From CAVXXB01 sp963765585 (GTDB lineage Bacteria; Calditrichota; Calditrichia; JAJRVZ01), in NCBI GenBank assembly GCA_963765585.1, contig CAVXXB010000005.1, positions 186,001 to 250,000 of the forward strand: 64,000 nt of DNA, written 5' to 3'. Shown piece after piece: positions 38,393 to 48,210 of the stretch (within the stretch, counting starts at the first letter, position 1; the number at the start of each line of letters is the position of its first letter). The position numbers were made by a program, and so were the translations under genes. Under the pieces are notes generated by a model, which saw only the letters and a program-made list of their open reading frames with translations, ran no database searches and was not told the DNA's origin.

Positions 38393-40048
38393 ATGCAAAA
38401 GAAGATATGTAGTATATTGTTTGTTCTGATTTTTATTTTTTCCGGATATGCTGAAGATATTATCTGGACTGAAGACACGACGGTTTCATTGCCTGATAGT
38501 ATTAAACTTTATAAAGGAACCCGCACATCGCCCAAGTTGCAGGCTTTTTATCTGGATGTAAATTTGAAAAATGCAGAAATCGCTGTACGTCCATATTTTG
38601 GAGTTCAGACTGCCACCCTGCCAGTATTCACCTCGGCAGCCGGCGCATATGTTGCAATAAATGCCGGTTTTTTTGGTGGTAGTACATCGTATTCCACAAT
38701 TATTAGTCCCGGCGAATTAAAAGCCGCAAACGTGCAATCCTTAGCACGCAATAACCTCACATTTCCTGTCATCCGAAGCATGTTTAGTATAGATACTGAC
38801 GGCACAATGGCAGTAGACTGGATGTACCATTTTGATAATACTTTGGAAGGTGTATATTCATTTTCGCAACCATTGTCATATATCAACAACGACCCGGTGC
38901 CGAAAAGTACACCAAAAAAGGAAGACGGAACACCTTTGACAGATTTGCTGGTGGCTGTCGGTGGGGCACCAGTGCTGATAAAAAATGGCGTTATCAATAT
39001 TACTTACGATGAAGAAATTATGTGGGGATCGGGTGTCGGTTTGGACAATAGGGATCCAAGAACCGCTGTTGGTTATACACTGGATAATCACGTGATATTA
39101 TTTGTCGCGGATGGCCGGCAGACGATTAGTGAGGGCGTCAGCTTGCCGGAACTGGCACAAATATTATCGGACCTGGGGTGTAACGAAGCAATCAACCTGG
39201 ATGGCGGTGGTTCCACGCAGATGGCTTTGCCCGGACAATATATAAATTCGCCATCGGAACAGCGGCCGGTGCCAACCATTTTTGCAGTAGTACATAAAGA
39301 TTCTCTGGGCGTACCGGATGAGCCCCAGATTGAAAAGATTATTGATAGCGGAGATTCTGAATGCGAGTTAATTGGGCCAGGATGGTTTCCTACAGCGAAT
39401 TCGGGTTTTTGGGGCGAAACACCTTCCATGCTGCATTCGAAGGGAGATGGATCGAGTTATGCACAATATCAGGTGAATGTGGCCGCCGATGCTATTTATG
39501 ATGTTTATGCCTGGTGGGTCGCTTCAACAAACAGATGCACGGATACACCTTTTATTATTCACCATAAGCATGGCATCGATACAGTTTATAAAGATCAGGC
39601 TACGAATGGCTCCAGCTGGGTACCAATTGGTACGTATACATTTCGTGGAGATTCGAGTGAAAAAATTATTGTTTCTGATAAGGCGACCAATGGCACATAT
39701 GTGGTCGTGGATGCGATCCGTCTGGTCACTTATGATACTACCGTTACAGCATTAACGAATTCAGAGGTACGGCATGTACCTGAAAATTTTGTTTTGCATC
39801 AAAATTATCCCAATCCGTTTAATCCTGTCACCACGATTCAATATCAGCTGGCGAAACCAGGCCATGTGGATATAAGTATCTATAATTTACTTGGCGAAAA
39901 AATGACTACTTTAGTTAATACAATTCAGGCTGAGGGATATTATTCTACTGAATGGCATGCGGACGGGTTTGGAAGTGGTGTATATTTTTATCGCATGTTG
40001 ACCGCGGACGGTCAAATGCAAACAAGAAAACTAATCCTGCTAAAATAA
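38393..40048 (+). CDS. Phosphodiester glycosidase (NAGPA domain), golvesin module, T9SS sorting domain
   Basis: A 551-residue exported enzyme starting at ATG 38393 (AGGTG 9 bases upstream; signal peptide MQKKICSILFVLIFIFSGYA). The NAGPA/DUF2233 domain (about 25-310) shows AINAGFFGG, VGLDNRDPRTAVGY and the signature NLDGGGSTQMAL. Characterised relatives cleave phosphodiester-linked GlcNAc (the lysosomal uncovering enzyme). A golvesin-like module (about 325-455) and a type A sorting domain (NYPNPFNP, RKLILLK) follow, the same tail as two GHL10 enzymes in the locus. This supports a phosphodiester-bridged or GlcNAc-1-phosphate glycan as a target, as inference. Confidence 0.85.
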   Translation: MQKKICSILFVLIFIFSGYAEDIIWTEDTTVSLPDSIKLYKGTRTSPKLQAFYLDVNLKNAEIAVRPYFGVQTATLPVFTSAAGAYVAINAGFFGGSTSYSTIISPGELKAANVQSLARNNLTFPVIRSMFSIDTDGTMAVDWMYHFDNTLEGVYSFSQPLSYINNDPVPKSTPKKEDGTPLTDLLVAVGGAPVLIKNGVINITYDEEIMWGSGVGLDNRDPRTAVGYTLDNHVILFVADGRQTISEGVSLPELAQILSDLGCNEAINLDGGGSTQMALPGQYINSPSEQRPVPTIFAVVHKDSLGVPDEPQIEKIIDSGDSECELIGPGWFPTANSGFWGETPSMLHSKGDGSSYAQYQVNVAADAIYDVYAWWVASTNRCTDTPFIIHHKHGIDTVYKDQATNGSSWVPIGTYTFRGDSSEKIIVSDKATNGTYVVVDAIRLVTYDTTVTALTNSEVRHVPENFVLHQNYPNPFNPVTTIQYQLAKPGHVDISIYNLLGEKMTTLVNTIQAEGYYSTEWHADGFGSGVYFYRMLTADGQMQTRKLILLK

Positions 40049-40079
40049 ATATATCCTTGAAGAAAATAATAATCAAATT

Positions 40080-40235
40080 AGCGCAAATCCTCAGCAATCC
40101 GCGTAATCCGCGTGCTATGGTAAAGTGATGAATGGCCCGCTGATCTCGCTGATTGAGCAGATTCTCGCCGATCTAAAAAATTAATTATACTTAAATCAGC
40201 GTAAATCCGTCTGATCTGTGTAATCTGCGTGCTAG
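40080..40235. repeat. Nonamer-type repeat block
   Basis: Fills most of the 193-base gap: CAATCCGCGTAATCCGCGTG, GAATGGCCCGCTGATCTCGC and AAATCAGCGTAAATCCG. It is the fullest copy of the family in the window. Confidence 0.65.
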
Positions 40236-40241
40236 TGGAAT

Positions 40242-42412
40242 TTATGCTAAGGCGCTTTCTTTTCCTGAGTCTCGGATAAATAAGCAGGAGGACTTGGTCA
40301 ATTCCGGTGCTTCACGCATAAATTTGAACGGCAACTCATCTGCCAGGCCAAATACATTAATATCTGCTCCCGGTGCAGAGGCCATGGTGTCTGCAAATTT
40401 ACCTACCAGCACATGGAATTCGGTTTCTGCAGGCAGACGTGCGCGATCGGTCAGCCGATCCAGAAATGCGCTGAGACGTTTTTTGTCATCTTTGTCGGTG
40501 GTGGCCGTAATCAGATTTAATTGGCCTTCCCAGTTTAATTGCAGTTGCAGGGCAATGAGCATGCTAAGGTGCCAGTTGGGACTTTTATCGCGAATCCAGA
40601 AGTTGACATTTTTTTGCATACCAAATGCCAGCCTGGGGTGTTGACGCAAAATAATGGCCCCCATTTCATGACGAATGGCCTGATTAACGATTTCACTAAT
40701 CGTTTTATCCATCTTCGAATCATTGCCCAATGTTAAAAATAATGTATTGGGACGAAATGCACCGCCTTTCAAAGTTTGGATAACCAATTTAGTGCCATGA
40801 ATAAAATTAGAATCTTCTATTACCGTCGAATTTACAATAATGCCTTGTTTATCCAGAGGGGTTAGAAGGCTGGATAATTGGTTTTCTGTTTCCTCAGAAT
40901 CCTCCTCTTTAACTGTAAAGGCAAATATGCTTCCCGTCGGGTAGGTTATATTTCGGATAAATTGCAGTGAACCGGACCACACATTCGGATCGTCAATTGG
41001 TAAGAGCAGATCGGGCTTCCAGGTGACCTGGTGGCGCGGAAATTTTGCCGCCAGCCTGGAGGCACGTTCGGCAATTACAAGTATCATTCCACCGCGAATA
41101 TCACCGCCTTCAGTGGATAACCCGCGTCGTCCCAGCCAAAAGTATAATGCTATAATAATTAAAATCGCTAACACACTAAAAACCGGATTGATCAGCATCA
41201 TAATAAAACCACAGCCCAGAGCGCCGGTCAGTGAGACAAAACGTGGAATTTTGAATGACGGCCGAAAACTGATAATATGCATACTTTGTTGAATAAACAC
41301 TACCAGATTTAACATACCATAAGTGATCAGGAAAAACATGGTAATCAAAGAAGCCAGTGCATCCAGATTGCCAAAAACAAGCGCTAAAACGATGATTCCT
41401 GATGTAAAGATGAGGGCATTGCGGGGTTCGTTACTTTCAGTTTTTGCAGCAAAAAATTTACTGTATGGAATTGTTTTTTGCGCCGCCAGAGCCTGCAGGA
41501 TTCTTGGCGCCCCTATAATACTTCCTAATGCCGAAGAGAATGTGGCCGCAAGGATTCCCATTAACACGATTGGACCCCACCAGGCATAGTCCACCATTAC
41601 CATTTGGTTCGTTCTTAATTCGGATTCAGGGATAAATTTTGCCAGAACATAAGCCATGGCGACATATATGATTAAGGTGACGCCAATAGCTGCAAGTGTT
41701 CCCAGGGGAATGGCCTTTCTGGGATCTTCAAGATCACCTGATAGATTTGCGCCAGCCATAATTCCTGTTACCGCGGGGAAAAATATGGCAAATACAACCC
41801 AGAAACCGGCGTCTTCAAATTGGCCAATCTGTACCATCTGCGTGCTCGCGGCTGCCGGGGTAAAAAAGAAGGAAAATAACGAAAGGCCGATGATACCCAT
41901 GATAAAATATTGAATTTTAATGGCAAAATGCGCACTGATATAAGATATGGAAATCAAAACAATCCACACGCTGAATGAAATGACTATTGGTGAATGATCA
42001 GGAAATATGCGAATCCAGCCTTCGGTAAAACCAACTATATAAAGTGCAGCGGAGAGCGTTTGTGATATATAAAATGGAATTCCCACACTGCCGCCCGCTT
42101 CCAGACCCAGGGATTTTGAGATAATTGAATATGCTCCGCCGGCACCAATCTTTATATTTGTAGTGATTGATGACATGGATAATGCGGTGCAGATTGTAAT
42201 TAACTTGGCCAGCAGAATGATAGCAACGGCACCGATAAAACCGGCATTACCAACCACCCAGCCCAAACGCAGGTACATGATGACACCAAGGATGGTCAGC
42301 ACATCCGGTGTAAATACACCCCAAAGGTACCAAACTTCTTTTTTCCGGATTCAGAATTGCCCAGAGAAGTGAAAGTACTTTTTAAATTAGTTAACAGTGA
42401 TGAAACATTCAT
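40242..42412 (-). CDS. SLC12-type cation-chloride cotransporter / APC permease (frameshifted)
   Basis: Reconstructed at about 723 residues from ATG 42412 (MNVSSLLTNLK). The first 35 residues end KKKFGTFG, after which the frame shifts at a G-run near 42312 (four G where five are expected). The other frame continues TPDVLTILGVIMYLRLGWVV, the hallmark opening of SLC12 transporters. About twelve membrane segments follow, then a soluble C-terminal region (about 430-720) typical of the family. These carriers move K+ or Na+ together with chloride, or act as amino-acid/cation permeases in bacteria. The ion preference cannot be read here. Confidence 0.8.
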
Positions 42413-42471
42413 AATCCGTGTGACCGTTTTATCTATAGTGAATAATACTATTTTGTTAGATAATACCTGGA

Positions 42472-42524
42472 TTCCCAAACTGAGTTTGGGAACCCAATTG
42501 TGTTCCCAAGTTCAACTTGGGAAC
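42472..42524. repeat. Two GGGAAC palindromes upstream of the transporter
   Basis: TTCCCAAACTGAGTTTGGGAA (42472-42492) has 9-base arms around a 3-base loop. A second near-perfect palindrome at 42502-42524 has GTTCCCAAGTT facing AACTTGGGAAC around one base. This resembles the widespread TTCCCAAG/CTTGGGAA intergenic repeats. Confidence 0.7.
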
Positions 42525-42647
42525 AAGAATCTGGACATGGCACAAAAAATATCTTTTACAAAAATCTAATCAGATATAATGAAAAAACAAAATATTAATA
42601 TTGTATTATCTTAAGTAGAATAGGACACACAATGGGGAGAGGGATGT

Positions 42648-42678
42648 AAAAAAAAGCCCGGATCATATGATCCGGGCT
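42648..42678 (-). terminator. Rho-independent terminator of the DUF4397 gene
   Basis: A perfect 24-base palindrome at 42655-42678 (arms AGCCCGGATCAT and its complement) is followed, on the minus strand, by an eight-base T run. Confidence 0.95.
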
Positions 42679-42688
42679 ATAAGGGTGA

Positions 42689-45600
42689 CTATTTAATGAG
42701 TGTCATTCGTTTGATCTGCGAGTAGCTTCCTGCTTGCAATACATACATATAGATTCCTGATGCCAGATCATTGGCATTAAAATCAACTTCATATTGACCG
42801 GCATTCTGCATACCGTCAACCAGATTAGCCACAAGACGTCCGGTTAAATCATATATCTTAAGTGATACATTTGCTGCTTCCGGAATCGAAAACTGAATCT
42901 TTGTGCTTGGATTAAATGGATTCGGGTAGTTCTGCTGCAACTGATATTCAGTTACTATCTGATTTTCGCCAAATTCGGCGATACTTGTTACCTGTTCAAA
43001 ACCATTGGAAATCATAATATCGTTCATGATATCTGTTTTATCATCAGAAAATAATTCAGGTAACTCAACCACATCACCATTCGCAAGTGCTGCAAAAAGC
43101 CCAAATCCTGCACCATTATTATTGGCGTCAGGATTAACAAATCCTGAGGCGAATACAAACGCAGCGCCGCCACCCAGACCGCTCAAATCAGCTTTATAAA
43201 TACCAACCAGGCTGAACGAGGGTTTTGGTACATACACAACTATCCAATTCTTACGTGCTTTAAGCGATTTATATTCAGTAATATCGCCGTACTTTGCATT
43301 TTTTATGGCAAGACCATATGCAAGAATATTGACACCTGGTGCATCTGTTGCACCATGCATTACTTTTAGATCAACCTGATCATCTTCCATGGCGGCTTCA
43401 CGTGCGCCATCAGTGGCAAACAGGGTAAAGGCAATATCTTTGCCATCGGGATTTGGTGCAAAACCATCACCCAGCACACCATTGGCCACGACAACATAGG
43501 AACCACCGTCGGCTAAGGTGACCGGAAACGTTGCGATGATATCACCGGCATCATTACTGCTGCCCGGTGCGACACCAATCTTAAGTTCTGTTTCTGCAGG
43601 CACGTCAACAAATGGCGTTGCTTTGCGGAACATAAAATCATCAAGGAATTTTTCACCATTGACATACACATCAACTACTTTGGCAGCCGGATCGGCAGCA
43701 TTGTGAATTACCTGCAGACGGGCCATCGGTTTGGGCATTTCGATCATCGGCAGTTCAACCACATCACCTGTAGGAAGAGCGGCAAACAAACCAAAGGCAG
43801 CACCACCATTATTATTATCAGGAGATAAGAAACCGGAAGCAAACACAGTGGCTGCGCCACCGCCTAAACCAGACAGATCGGCTTTAAAAGAAGCAACAAT
43901 CGTTTCATTATCATTTCCTGGTGTTACATCAAGAATGTAATCACCGGCCGGTACGGATAAATAACCGGTAAACATGCCATACATGGCATCCTCAACCAAC
44001 TTCGCTACATCACGTGCAATTACATCCACAGTCGGTGCGTCAGTTGAACCATGAAATACATTTAAATCAACTTTATCTGCTTCCATGGCGGCTTCACGTG
44101 CGCCATCAGTAGCAAACAGGGTAAAGGCAATATCTTTGCCATCGGGATTTGGTGCAAAACCATCACCCAGCACACCATTGGCCACGACAACATAGGAACC
44201 ACCGTCGGCTAAGGTGACCGGAAACGTTGCGATGATATCACCGGCATCATTACTGCTGCCCGGTGCGACACCAATCTTAAGTTCTGTTTCTGCAGGCACG
44301 TCAACAAATGGCGTTGCTTTGCGGAACATAAAATCATCAAGGAATTTTTCACCATTGACATATACATCAACTACTTTGGCAGCCGGATCGGCAGCATTGT
44401 GAATTACCTGCAGACGGGCCATCGGTTTGGGCATTTCGATCATCGGCAGTTCAACCACATCACCTGTAGGAAGAGCGGCAAACAAACCAAAGGCAGCACC
44501 ACCATTATTATCATCAGGAGATAAGAAACCGGAAGCAAACACAGTGGCTGCGCCACCGCCTAAACCAGACAGATCGGCTTTAAAAGAAGCAACGATGGTT
44601 TCATTATCATTTCCTGGTGTTACATCAAGAATGTAATCACCGGCCGGTACGGATAAATAACCGGTAAACATGCCATACATGGCATCCTCAACCAACTTCG
44701 CTACATCACGTGCAATTACATCCACAGTCGGTGCGTCAGTTGAACCATGAAATACATTTAAATCAACTTTATCTGCTTCCATGGCGGCTTCACGTGCGCC
44801 ATCAGTAGCAAACAGGGTAAAGGCAATATCTTTGCCATCGGGATTTGGTGCAAAACCATCACCCAGCACACCATTGGCCACGACAACATAGGAACCACCG
44901 TCGGCTAAGGTGACCGGAAACGTTGCGATGATATCACCGGCATCATTACTGCTGCCCGGTGCGACACCAATCTTAAGTTCTGTTTCTGCAGGCACGTCAA
45001 CAAATGGCGTTGCTTTGCGGAACATAAAATCATCAAGGAATTTTTCACCATTGACATAGACATCAACTACTTTGGCAGCCGGATCGGCAGCATTGTGAAT
45101 TACCTGCAGACGGGCCATCGGTTTGGGCATCTCGATCATCGGCAGTTCAACCACATCACCTGTAGGAAGAGCGGCAAACAAACCAAAGGCAGCACCACCA
45201 TTATTATTATCAGGAGATAAGAAACCGGAAGCAAACACAGTGGCTGCGCCACCGCCTAAACCAGACAGATCGGCTTTAAAAGAAGCAACATTGGTTAAAT
45301 TATCATTAGCGGGTGTTACATCAAGAATTACTTTCGTTGGAAGAATTCTTCTATAACCTTTATAATCACCATATGACAAATCATTTGCCAGTAACCATTT
45401 CCAGTTTCCCCAACCGGTATCGACCTTCGGCAAGTCCATATTGTTTGCAGCAAGTGAGGCATCGTTATTCTTATAGGATTTATCAAAACTTAAGAGAATA
45501 TCAACAGCAGGGGCATCAGTTGCACCATGGAGAATTAAAGCGTCTACTAAGAAAGGAAATAATCCTTTTTCTTTCACTTTATCGCGGGCAAACAGGGTAA

Positions 45601-45964
45601 AAGAAATATCTTTGCCATCGGGGTTCGGTGCAAAACCATCACCCAGCACACCATTGGCCACAACTACATAGGAACCACCATCGGCTAAGGTGACCGGAAA
45701 CGTTGCGATGATATCACCGGCATCATTACTACTTCCCGGTGCGACACCAATCTTAAGTTCTGTTTCTGCCGGCACGTCAACAAATGGCGTTGCTTTGCGG
45801 AACATAAAATCATCAAGGAATTTTTCACCATTGACATACACATCAACCACTTTGGCAGCCGGATCAGCCGCATTGTGAATTACCTGCAATCGTGCGGATT
45901 TATCTTGAGCCAATAAAACGCCGGATGCAAGAACCAGTAAAAATAATGAGTAAAGAAAACGCAT
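42689..45964 (-). CDS. DUF4397 tandem-repeat protein with T9SS sorting domain
   Basis: A 1091-residue exported protein: a signal peptide (1-20), then four successive units of about 232-260 residues, each with DUF4397-type strands (RLQVIHNAADPAAKVVDVYV, TLADGGSYVVVANGVLGDG, LSGLGGGAATVFASGFLSPD), and a type A sorting domain at the end (NYPNPFNP, KRMTLIK). Units 2 and 3 are nearly identical in DNA. Unit 1 carries an insert; unit 4 diverges in its second half. DUF4397 proteins are extracellular and often linked to adhesion or surface layers; their exact role is unclear. It has its own terminator and a 296-base upstream gap. Confidence 0.85.
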   Translation of the reverse strand: MRFLYSLFLLVLASGVLLAQDKSARLQVIHNAADPAAKVVDVYVNGEKFLDDFMFRKATPFVDVPAETELKIGVAPGSSNDAGDIIATFPVTLADGGSYVVVANGVLGDGFAPNPDGKDISFTLFARDKVKEKGLFPFLVDALILHGATDAPAVDILLSFDKSYKNNDASLAANNMDLPKVDTGWGNWKWLLANDLSYGDYKGYRRILPTKVILDVTPANDNLTNVASFKADLSGLGGGAATVFASGFLSPDNNNGGAAFGLFAALPTGDVVELPMIEMPKPMARLQVIHNAADPAAKVVDVYVNGEKFLDDFMFRKATPFVDVPAETELKIGVAPGSSNDAGDIIATFPVTLADGGSYVVVANGVLGDGFAPNPDGKDIAFTLFATDGAREAAMEADKVDLNVFHGSTDAPTVDVIARDVAKLVEDAMYGMFTGYLSVPAGDYILDVTPGNDNETIVASFKADLSGLGGGAATVFASGFLSPDDNNGGAAFGLFAALPTGDVVELPMIEMPKPMARLQVIHNAADPAAKVVDVYVNGEKFLDDFMFRKATPFVDVPAETELKIGVAPGSSNDAGDIIATFPVTLADGGSYVVVANGVLGDGFAPNPDGKDIAFTLFATDGAREAAMEADKVDLNVFHGSTDAPTVDVIARDVAKLVEDAMYGMFTGYLSVPAGDYILDVTPGNDNETIVASFKADLSGLGGGAATVFASGFLSPDNNNGGAAFGLFAALPTGDVVELPMIEMPKPMARLQVIHNAADPAAKVVDVYVNGEKFLDDFMFRKATPFVDVPAETELKIGVAPGSSNDAGDIIATFPVTLADGGSYVVVANGVLGDGFAPNPDGKDIAFTLFATDGAREAAMEDDQVDLKVMHGATDAPGVNILAYGLAIKNAKYGDITEYKSLKARKNWIVVYVPKPSFSLVGIYKADLSGLGGGAAFVFASGFVNPDANNNGAGFGLFAALANGDVVELPELFSDDKTDIMNDIMISNGFEQVTSIAEFGENQIVTEYQLQQNYPNPFNPSTKIQFSIPEAANVSLKIYDLTGRLVANLVDGMQNAGQYEVDFNANDLASGIYMYVLQAGSYSQIKRMTLIK
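43727..45118. repeat. 696-bp in-frame tandem duplication
   Basis: Two adjacent copies (about 43727-44422 and 44423-45118) encode units 3 and 2 of the DUF4397 protein with only scattered single-base differences. The flanking units share their first halves at similar identity. Confidence 0.85.
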
Positions 45965-46083
45965 AATAACCTCCGAGATTAAATAAATAAATTAGTTAGA
46001 TGAAAATTGTAATTATTTGATTCAATCATAGGAACAAGCATAAATATAAAAATATTCCAATAAACTAAAAAAATTACGCTCAA

Positions 46084-46107
46084 AACGCTTATATCATATT
46101 AAGCGTT
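46084..46107. promoter_or_regulatory. Inverted repeat in the DUF4397 upstream gap
   Basis: AACGCTTA and TAAGCGTT face each other around 8 bases, about 120 bases upstream of the DUF4397 start. No T run follows, so a protein-binding site is more likely than a terminator. The rest of the 296-base gap 45965-46260 shows no gene; ATG 46198 with AAGGAG upstream opens only a four-codon frame. Confidence 0.35.
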
Positions 46108-46260
46108 AAAATTGTGGTTGTTAACTGTATTATAAACATATAATTAGAATGCCTATCATTAAGAGTAAATAGTTTAAAAAATATAAGGAGTGATTATATG
46201 GGTATTATTTAATTGTACAAGGAATCTAATAATGAAAATACAAAATGATTATATTATTTT

Positions 46261-46740
46261 CTAATCAGACCTCTGCAGAGATAATCCGCCGCGAACGGTT
46301 CCACCTAATACTATACCTGCGCCAATCAGTACCAAATTCTTAAATATGTATTGACCTTCCAGTGTTAGTCCAAAGGGGAAGGTCTTCCAGACTACATCCG
46401 GTAAAATAAATACTGGCAATACCGTACCCGGCATTTGTAAAAAAAGCAATAGCAGAGTGAGCCTCATGAATTTCCCTGTAATCAAACCAAGTCCAATCAG
46501 TGTTTCCCATGCTGCGAGAATAGGTATAAATAAATCCGGATTCATGAAGTAAACTGTGTTTCGCACCAGGTTCTCAGCCGGACTAAGTCCTGGAAAAAAC
46601 TTAAGCATGCCAAACCAGAAAAATATGATCCCGAGACCTATGCGTAATATTTGCAGACCTGAATTTGCCATCCAGCGAGTGAGAAATTGATCGAATTCAT
46701 TAAAGTATTTTTTTATAAATTTTTCTTCAATTGTTTGCAT
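46261..46740 (-). CDS. DoxX-like membrane protein
   Basis: A 159-residue protein with four hydrophobic segments (about 27-50, 68-88, 92-112 and 130-152) and the GLGIIFFWFGMLKFFPGLSP motif of the DoxX/DUF417-like family. Members are small inner-membrane proteins linked to quinone-dependent redox or stress functions in some bacteria. It lies 23 bases downstream of a diheme lipoprotein gene, so the pair is probably one unit with a redox role. The precise function is unknown. Confidence 0.75.
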   Translation of the reverse strand: MQTIEEKFIKKYFNEFDQFLTRWMANSGLQILRIGLGIIFFWFGMLKFFPGLSPAENLVRNTVYFMNPDLFIPILAAWETLIGLGLITGKFMRLTLLLLFLQMPGTVLPVFILPDVVWKTFPFGLTLEGQYIFKNLVLIGAGIVLGGTVRGGLSLQRSD

Positions 46741-46763
46741 TACAATCCTCGATTATCTTGGTC

Positions 46764-46994
46764 CTACCATTTCTTGTCATGACAACTGTGACAGGAAGGT
46801 GCTTTGTCAGTTCCCTGCAAATTTTCTCCATGGCAACTGGTGCAATTTTCATCAGGTTTATTTAGACCGGGCTTATGCATGATGCCATCTTCATTAATTG
46901 TATGATCAGCAGGTGCGTTATTTTCTGATTCCATAGTCGTTTCACAGGCAACTATCAGCAGCAGTATAACAATTAAGGCAAATATAAATTTCAT
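46764..46994 (-). CDS. Small lipoprotein with two heme-binding CxxCH motifs
   Basis: A 76-residue protein from ATG 46994 with GGAGAA seven bases upstream. The leader ends LLIVAC (lipobox). The tail has CTSCH and CHSCH about 20 residues apart in a Lys/Gly-rich setting, fitting covalent c-type heme attachment. It is too short for a full cytochrome domain, so it is probably a small electron-carrier or redox-linked lipoprotein acting in the periplasm with the DoxX-like protein next door. An earlier in-frame ATG at 47090 lacks a leader and is not used. Confidence 0.7.
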   Translation of the reverse strand: MKFIFALIVILLLIVACETTMESENNAPADHTINEDGIMHKPGLNKPDENCTSCHGENLQGTDKAPSCHSCHDKKW

Positions 46995-47100
46995 ATTATG
47001 ATTCTCCGTAATTCCTTGTTTATTTAGGTTTATGAATTTCATGTTGCAGCTCCCGGCTGCAATCAAAAAATAAAAGATTATACAAATCACATGAATTATT

Positions 47101-47279
47101 TAACCGCAATGACGCGAAGGAAATGCAAAGCGCACAAAGTTTTTTATTAATTTGAAGAATTATGAATTTTATCTTTGCGAATCTTGTGTTTTCTTTGCGG
47201 CTTAGCGGTAAATTTTTAAAGTCTTGGCTATAAACTTTTAACTAGCCGATAGCCTATTGCCAACTGCCAATAGCCACAA
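47101..47279. repeat. Repeat-filled gap of 295 bases
   Basis: The gap 46995-47289 holds degenerate GCAAAGCGCACAAAG / CTTTGCGGCTTAGCGG material (47101-47215). It also holds a clean heptad array at 47245-47279: GCCGATA, GCCTATT, GCCAACT, GCCAATA, GCCACAA. No gene seen. Confidence 0.65.
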
Positions 47280-47289
47280 ACTTACATCT

Positions 47290-48201
47290 TCAGCACATTA
47301 ATAGTATCGTATCCGTTACCGCCGATCCAAACACGCCAATCCCATCTCCCTCGATATCAAATAGCGGTTCATGGAGATTACCGTCCGGTTCCTGTACATT
47401 GGCCTGGGTATTATAAAAATGATAAAAATTTTTGTCTCCGGCATAAAGTATCAACCGATAATTGCCATAAAACCAGAATTGAAACCATGTTAATTCAATA
47501 ACAGAATTTCCGTCAATTTCATTTTCGGGCCGCGTCCACCTGGCTGAATATTGAAAGTCCTCAACCTTGGCGCCCTCATCCAATGCTTCCTGTATTTCAA
47601 AGCCAAATGGATTTTCATAGATAAATGATTCCACACTGGCTTCCAGAGAAGCGATTGAAAGCAGGAAAAAAGCAGAGTTTGGCGACTGGCTGTAATTAAC
47701 ACGTGGGGAGATCAGTTGTCCGTTGTCATCCGTCTGGCGATAAAAAAGATCACCATAGATTGAATTTACCAGGTCTATTTCCAATCCCGCATCCGGTACT
47801 GTGGTTACTGATGATGCCTGTAACTGATTGCCGTCGATAACTGCACTAATGTTTATACGGTAACTGACGCCATTTGCAATGATCAGATCAGTCCCGGGAT
47901 ATTCAAAACTTCCTTTGCCAGGATTATAAGATAATGGATAGATGTCGCCGTTATCCAGCTCAGTAATAGTTACTTCCGCTGTCCTGAGCGCAATTTCATC
48001 TTTTTTAATTTCCTGACCGATAGCAAAATTTCTGGTTATACGGATGTCATTCACCGGCCGATTTGGATATATATAGCCCTCTATTACTATTTTAGGTTCG
48101 TAGGTGCGTTCATCAACCGATACCGATGTTTTTCCACAGGCAAACAAGTAAAAACCCAGGGCTGCAATTAGCAGGTATTTGCAATCAAAGTATTTATTCA
48201 T
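47290..48201 (-). CDS. DUF4249 lipoprotein
   Basis: A 303-residue lipoprotein; the leader ends YLFACGKT. The mature protein begins with VIEGYIYPNRPVNDIRITR, an Ig-like fold start typical of DUF4249, and continues with strand-rich segments (GVSYRINISAVIDG, YSARWTRPEN). It lies 9 bases downstream of a TonB receptor gene, the usual partner. Pairs like this are thought to form surface receptor complexes for iron chelates, peptides or glycans. The final residues (DTILLMC) look shorter than normal, so a late frameshift is possible. Confidence 0.8.
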   Translation of the reverse strand: MNKYFDCKYLLIAALGFYLFACGKTSVSVDERTYEPKIVIEGYIYPNRPVNDIRITRNFAIGQEIKKDEIALRTAEVTITELDNGDIYPLSYNPGKGSFEYPGTDLIIANGVSYRINISAVIDGNQLQASSVTTVPDAGLEIDLVNSIYGDLFYRQTDDNGQLISPRVNYSQSPNSAFFLLSIASLEASVESFIYENPFGFEIQEALDEGAKVEDFQYSARWTRPENEIDGNSVIELTWFQFWFYGNYRLILYAGDKNFYHFYNTQANVQEPDGNLHEPLFDIEGDGIGVFGSAVTDTILLMC

Positions 48202-48210
48202 AATACACCT

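Noticed and set aside
42502..42524. Terminator for the SLC12 carrier region
   Set aside because: The palindrome has no T run and lies upstream of the carrier; it matches a common intergenic repeat type.
43518..45878. Repeated plus-strand open frames of 62-69 codons opposite the DUF4397 gene
   Set aside because: They recur at the repeat period because the minus-strand gene repeats; no ribosome sites or family likeness.
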